64,000 nt of DNA from Sequoia sempervirens (lineage: Eukaryota > Streptophyta > Pinopsida > Cupressales > Cupressaceae): NCBI GenBank assembly GCA_007258455.2, contig VDFB02270651.1, positions 489,932,711 through 489,996,710 of the forward strand, given 5' to 3'. A program made the position numbers and the translations under genes. Positions 60,075-64,000 of this stretch are shown one piece after another (the first letter of the stretch is position 1; each line of letters opens with the position of its first letter). Below the pieces are notes generated by a model. That model made no database searches and was not told where the DNA came from. It saw only the letters and a program-made list of their open reading frames with translations.

Positions 60075-61027
60075 CCAAATCAAGGTTTTCTCGACCCAGA
60101 ATCCTATTTCTACCAAAAAGGTACTAGAATCTACAGTCAACTCTAATAGGCACCTCTAGTGGGACTCATTCACCATTCATGGTGAATTAGTCCTTTTTCG
60201 ATTTTCTAGAAATTCAAGTTTCAGATCTACACTTTGTCACCTGCATAGTACTTGATAGAAACCCAAGTCTAAATCTCCAAAAAAATTGCAAAATAGATTT
60301 AAATTGGTTTTCTAATGGGGGGTTTTCCTTGGTCAAACCCCTAACTTGGTAGTTAAACCTTGAACGGATAAAATCTACAGAAAAACCTAGCCCTAAGTGT
60401 GTCTAAGACTAGGAAAGTATGAAGTAAGACAAAACCCTATTTTAATGTGCTAGAATAAGATAAGCAAGTGTGATTTGAATGATTCAAGATTTCAATCCAA
60501 GAAACCCTACAACATTTCAAATGAATATGAATGACATGCAAACCTTAAATATGAATAGAGAGAGAAAATGGAAGATGGAATCACTTTGACAACAAGTCAT
60601 AAGGTGTGATTTGATGGCTAGTTGCATCTCCTCAACCTAGATTTCTCCATGATCAACTCTTATCAATGTTGTATCTTGAATTATAAGTGAGCTTGAAGAC
60701 TTGCAAAAACTCTATATTTTTGTCCAAAAGATTGAACTTTATTGTAGAAATTCTATTGAATCTTCTTGTGAAAGATACTTTCCTCTTGACTCTTAATTTT
60801 TCTTTTTAAAAATGGCTAGGAGATTGGAAAAATGACCTAAAAACATATATTTATAGGAAAAAATAACTAATTTCTAATTATTAAGAACTAAGAGGCCAAC
60901 ATCCACTAAAAATTTGAATTGAGTCAGTGAGATTGTCACTTAAAAATGAAAACTCCCCCAAAAGGGACTCAGTTGCCCAAGGTGGCGAATGGGTCCCACA
61001 TGAGGTTTTCAGAGCTAGGTTTTTGAA
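60075..61027 (-). repeat. 5' LTR of element B, piece 2
   Basis: It resumes with CCCAAATCAAGGTTTTCTCG and is colinear with about 41,797-42,728 of the 3' LTR, including TGGGGGGTTTTCCTTGGTCA and the AAGTGTGATTTGAATGAT block, up to the insertion at 61,028. Confidence 0.9.
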
Positions 61028-62581
61028 TGATGCAAAGCATATAAAACCTTCAAAAAACTTCAAGGGTACTTAATACCTAGACCAAAAACTTAGAAGATCA
61101 ATTAAAACATTCACCTAAACTTTCAACAAAATCCACTTCTTTGCAACTTATTTCACATTGCTAAAAGGCACCAAATCACCAAATCTTGCTTCTCAACTTT
61201 TAAAAAACTTTAATAAATCCTTAACATCATCATTTAGGAAATTTCAAAACTAAAACAATTACTTTAACGACTATTTGAACAGATTTACATTTTCTTGTAG
61301 TCAAGACACCATATTGTTACTAGTAGTCCAACAAACTAAAATCAGTTCTAATTTTAACATCATATTGAACCTCCACAAAGAAATACCAGATTCTAGGACC
61401 CATTTGGGCCTACTTTAACACAATTAAATAGAAGGTACACATTTTTGAAAAATATATAAGAATAATTGGTTGTGTACAGCTTAAAGAACCTCAATTAGGC
61501 CTATTTTACAAAGGGACTACCCTTAAAACTTGATGCATGTCTAATTTTTTTCTATTTTTCCGCTAATCAAGTCTCAAATCCACCAAATCAGCCATCTTCT
61601 TAAGGAAAATTACTCACTAATATAGTAGATCAAGAAATCCTTAAGGCTTAAACTAAGCTTCAAACAATGAGAGGTTGATGAAAATATGTATTCCAAACCT
61701 ACATAGACCCTTCCATAGCCTCAAACATCTGAGAATAGGTTTGCACAAGAAAATAAACCATTTTCCATGGATCCATATTCAATGCTTCTTCAACATTTTA
61801 TACCTTGGATACATCAATTTCATGAACTTGGAAAACACAAAATTTTCTATTTTTTTGTGACGACAGAAACTATAGCTCTACTAAACTTTCCATTTCCCCT
61901 ACATCTACACACATAGACACACACTCAAAACACTCTATTTAACCCATCCCACCAGTCTAGTAAGCCTACATTGGTGGGATGGTAGATTAAATGCTCACTA
62001 GACTCTCAAACCCTTGACCTTGTGGTTACAAAACAACTTATAGAAGGAAGTCTTCAATCACAATTTTTATTCAACAAGTTCTTCAAAATTCAACTTTATT
62101 TGAAGGATTACACTCTATGCAACTGAAAACAACAAGATCTAAGCTTGGAGATATTTTTCAAATCAAACAAAGCTTGAAAATCATCAAAGAGAACACTACT
62201 ATAGTTGAACATGGTACTTTTATTATAAATTTTGTTCAAGATTACAATATAAAATACTTGATCTACCTTCACATGGCTCTTTTAAATTGTTTACAACAAT
62301 TTTCTTGGCTTCCCATTAGTTACAAAGGTCCTACCAACTCCATTACTCTTCACCTTCCACTTACATTTTTGCAATTTCTTGCAATTTTGCACTTTTACAA
62401 TTTTTACAACTTTTGAATTTTTTGCAAATTGACTTAATTTACCTCCTAGAGACCTAATAGAGACTTGATTACATTTTAATGGGCCTAAACATGGCCATTT
62501 ACAATGCACTTCATGATAAAAATTCAAATTTTGAAATATTGCCTATTGGAGGCATACAATGCTCAAGGTGCTCCTACACCA
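61028..62581 (-). mobile_element. 1,554-bp solo-LTR-like insert in the 5' LTR of B
   Basis: The insert starts TGATGCAAAGCATATAAAAC and ends GGTGCTCCTACACCA (TG...CA), flanked by TTGAA (61,023-61,027) and TTGAG (62,582-62,586). The empty site is seen in the 3' LTR as TTTTTGAGATATG at 42,722. The inside has no coding motif, so it is best read as a solo LTR of an unidentified family. Confidence 0.85.
61944..61982. repeat. 11-bp inverted repeat with 17-nt loop
   Basis: The arms CCATCCCACCA and TGGTGGGATGG are perfect, inside the solo-LTR-like insert. Confidence 0.9.
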
Positions 62582-62586
62582 TTGAG

Positions 62587-62780
62587 ATATGATTGTTTTA
62601 AGCATTATTTGTTGGGATTTATATGATTTTTGGGTGAAATAGGCCTCTAGATCAAAAATAATGAACATTTAGGGGACTATAAATGCAGTTTTTAAGAGGT
62701 GATTGGTGCAAGGGTGTCTAAAATAGGACTAAGGCCACAAATTGTACTTTTTGCAAAGGAGTACAATTTTTGTGTCCACA
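62587..62780 (-). repeat. 5' LTR of element B, piece 3
   Basis: It is colinear with the end of the 3' LTR (42,730-42,923), from ATATGATTGTTTTAAGCATT to GTGTCCACA, which is the outer LTR end. The base after it belongs to the TSD AGTAG and the integrase of element A. Confidence 0.92.
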
Positions 62781-63467
62781 AGTAGTAAGCTGTTGAAAAG
62801 TGATATTGTTGGATATTAAATGTGTTGAGGAATTTCTTCACATCATTATTCTTAAATGGTGTTCCATTATCTAAAAATAGTGTGGAAGGAAGTCCAAAGT
62901 GAGCAATAATGTGTTCGAATATGAAACAACATATTACATCAACAGTTGTGGATCGAAGAGGAATAACTTCTACCCATTTTCTAAAAAAAAATGTTTCTAT
63001 GATTATAAATGTATGTCCAAAAAATGAAGGTGGTGAGATTTTACCAATTAGATCCAATCCCCACACTAAGAACAACAAATAAGAAATTGGGCATGGAGTG
63101 CATAAGCAGGAGCATGAATCAAATATCTATGTTCCTAACATTTGTGACATGTCTTAACATATGCAAAGCAATCTTTTCCCATATGTATCTAGTAGTATCC
63201 CATGCAAATGAGTTTTTGTAGTAAGGATATCCCTCCAAAATGACCTCCACAAGCACTTGTATGCGCCTCTTCAAGTGCTATGGGGATTTTAGATTCGTTA
63301 ATACATCTAAGAAAAATGTCGTTAAAGGATCTTCTATATAATACATCAGTGAGGCTAATGTACTTGGTTGATAGTTTTTGCAAGCAACGTTGGGTGTTAT
63401 TTGTTGTGGGCTCAAGAACAATACCATCTTTCAAATAGTTGAATATTGTATCACAACATTCACTCAA
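62781..63467 (-). pseudogene. Integrase zinc domain and core of element A
   Basis: The minus strand shows the zinc region EEAHTSACGGHFGGISLLQK (about 63,275-63,216) in which the histidines of the HHCC motif can be seen. The core follows: GLDLIGKISPPSFFGHTFII (about 63,060) with the first catalytic Asp, and FLDNGTPFKNNDVKKFL (about 62,880-62,830) with the second. At YHFSTAYYL (62,790) it is cut by element B and continues at 41,391. Here the second Asp is intact, unlike in element B. Confidence 0.9.
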
Positions 63468-63519
63468 GTCTTACTTGGTTGTTTCAAATACTTCTTCAAT
63501 TTTATCATCTATGGATGGT

Positions 63520-64000
63520 TTCATGATATGATAAACCCTAAAAGTTTCTCACTATCTACACCAAAGAAACATTCTTTTGGATTCAATCTCATGTTTTATT
63601 TTCACATTAGCTCAAATGTTTTTTGAAGGGTATTCATGTTGTCTTGTCTTGTTAATGATTTGGCTCAAATGTCAACATAATCTTCCAAAATTTTGTGTAT
63701 GTAATAATGGAATATCAATGTCATACCTCATTGATATGTTGCTCCTACATTATTTAATCCAAAAGAAATTATAACCCAACAAAATGTTCCCCAAATAGTT
63801 GTAAATGTTTTTTTGTACTAATCTTGAGGGTTGATGAAAATTTGATTGTATGTAGAAAATACATCCATGAATGACACCAAAGCATGCCCGATAGTAAAAT
63901 CTACTATCACATCTATATTAGGAAGGGGAAAGTCATCTTTTAGAGATGATTTATTCAAATAAAAAAAATATGTACACATCCTAATACAATTGTCAAATTT
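63520..64000 (-). pseudogene. RT of element A, joined to the integrase region by a deletion
   Basis: The sequence is colinear with about 49,240-49,720 of element B. The catalytic box reads EDYVDI (about 63,687), with the last Asp lost. At about 63,518 the region corresponding to 48,105 of B is joined to that corresponding to 49,236, so both RNase H domains are missing. Confidence 0.82.

Larger units (their letters stand above)
41392..62780 (-). mobile_element. Tat-type Ty3/gypsy element B (complete with nested inserts)
   Basis: The LTRs lie at 41,392-42,923 and, in three pieces, 52,476-52,870, 60,075-61,027 and 62,587-62,780. The terminal bases are TGAAAACAAAG...GTGTCCACA on the plus strand. 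A TSD GGTAG (41,387-41,391) and AGTAG (62,781-62,785) flanks the whole, and integrase of element A reads on across it. The internal region of about 9.55 kb holds, on the minus strand, a short gag-like ORF, protease, RT, RNase H, a second RNase H and integrase, then an antisense PMD gene. This is the architecture of Tat elements with an additional antisense ORF. Confidence 0.9.
31270..64000 (-). mobile_element. Tat-type Ty3/gypsy element A, split by G and B
   Basis: Element A consists of a 3' LTR (31,270-32,866), an antisense plant-mobile-domain gene (33.5-35.6 and 39.9-40.2 kb), the integrase C-terminus (40.9-41,391) and, beyond the inserted element B, the integrase core (from 62,781) and RT (to the window edge). 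The two integrase halves meet exactly at the ends of B. Copia element G lies in the antisense gene. A is therefore the oldest identifiable layer of this half of the window. Its 5' end is outside. Confidence 0.85.

Noticed and set aside
1..64000. Host genes, tRNA genes, CRISPR arrays, satellite arrays
   Set aside because: I looked for tRNA B-box sequences, long unbroken exons and long regular spacer arrays on both strands and found none that hold up.

Overview
This window is repeat DNA from a large plant genome. I find no host protein-coding gene, tRNA or rRNA that I can support. Nearly everything recognisable is LTR retrotransposon sequence: two or three Ty3/gypsy lineages, at least two Ty1/copia-type families, solo LTRs, one terminal-inverted-repeat element, and decayed accessory reading frames. 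The base composition is AT-rich, the copies carry many stops and frameshifts, the two LTRs of one element are only about 88% alike in the stretch I compared, and insertions are nested up to four deep. Slow accumulation without removal of this kind is typical of gymnosperms or other giant-genome vascular plants. The exact species cannot be read from the sequence.

Layout. 1-3749: 5' part of a minus-strand Ty3/gypsy element (LTR, PBS, gag, protease, RT, start of RNase H), which leaves the window on the left. About 5.3-15.9 kb: a second minus-strand Ty3 element (here D) with the order accessory ORF, gag, protease, extra RNase H, RT, RNase H, integrase. 19.7-21 kb: a copia-type LTR. 23,977-31,017: a copia-type element (F) with both LTRs, a gag remnant and a long unknown ORF, but no pol. 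From 31,270 to beyond the right edge: a Tat-type Ty3 element (A). A is split by a copia element (G, 35,580-39,940) and by a complete related Tat element (B, 41,392-62,780, TSD RGTAG). The 5' LTR of B was itself broken by element E (52,871 to about 60,069), which carries an 808-bp TIR element, and by a 1,554-bp solo-LTR-like insert (61,028-62,581).

Most interesting content. (1) A and B both carry, on the strand opposite gag-pol and between pol and the 3' LTR, a gene for a plant mobile domain protein. It has two probable introns and a conserved 20-bp tandem array inside the first intron. (2) One family of long accessory ORFs of unknown function appears to recur in three unrelated carriers: D (upstream of gag), F (in the place of pol) and E. 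(3) D places a catalytically complete-looking second RNase H between protease and RT, whereas B has the usual Tat order RT, RNase H, second RNase H, integrase. (4) A near-perfect local duplication at 415-776 differs mainly by single-base losses in short homopolymers and may be an assembly artefact.

All coding regions here are decayed. I list them as pseudogenes, and their limits are approximate to a few tens of bases unless an exact motif is quoted.
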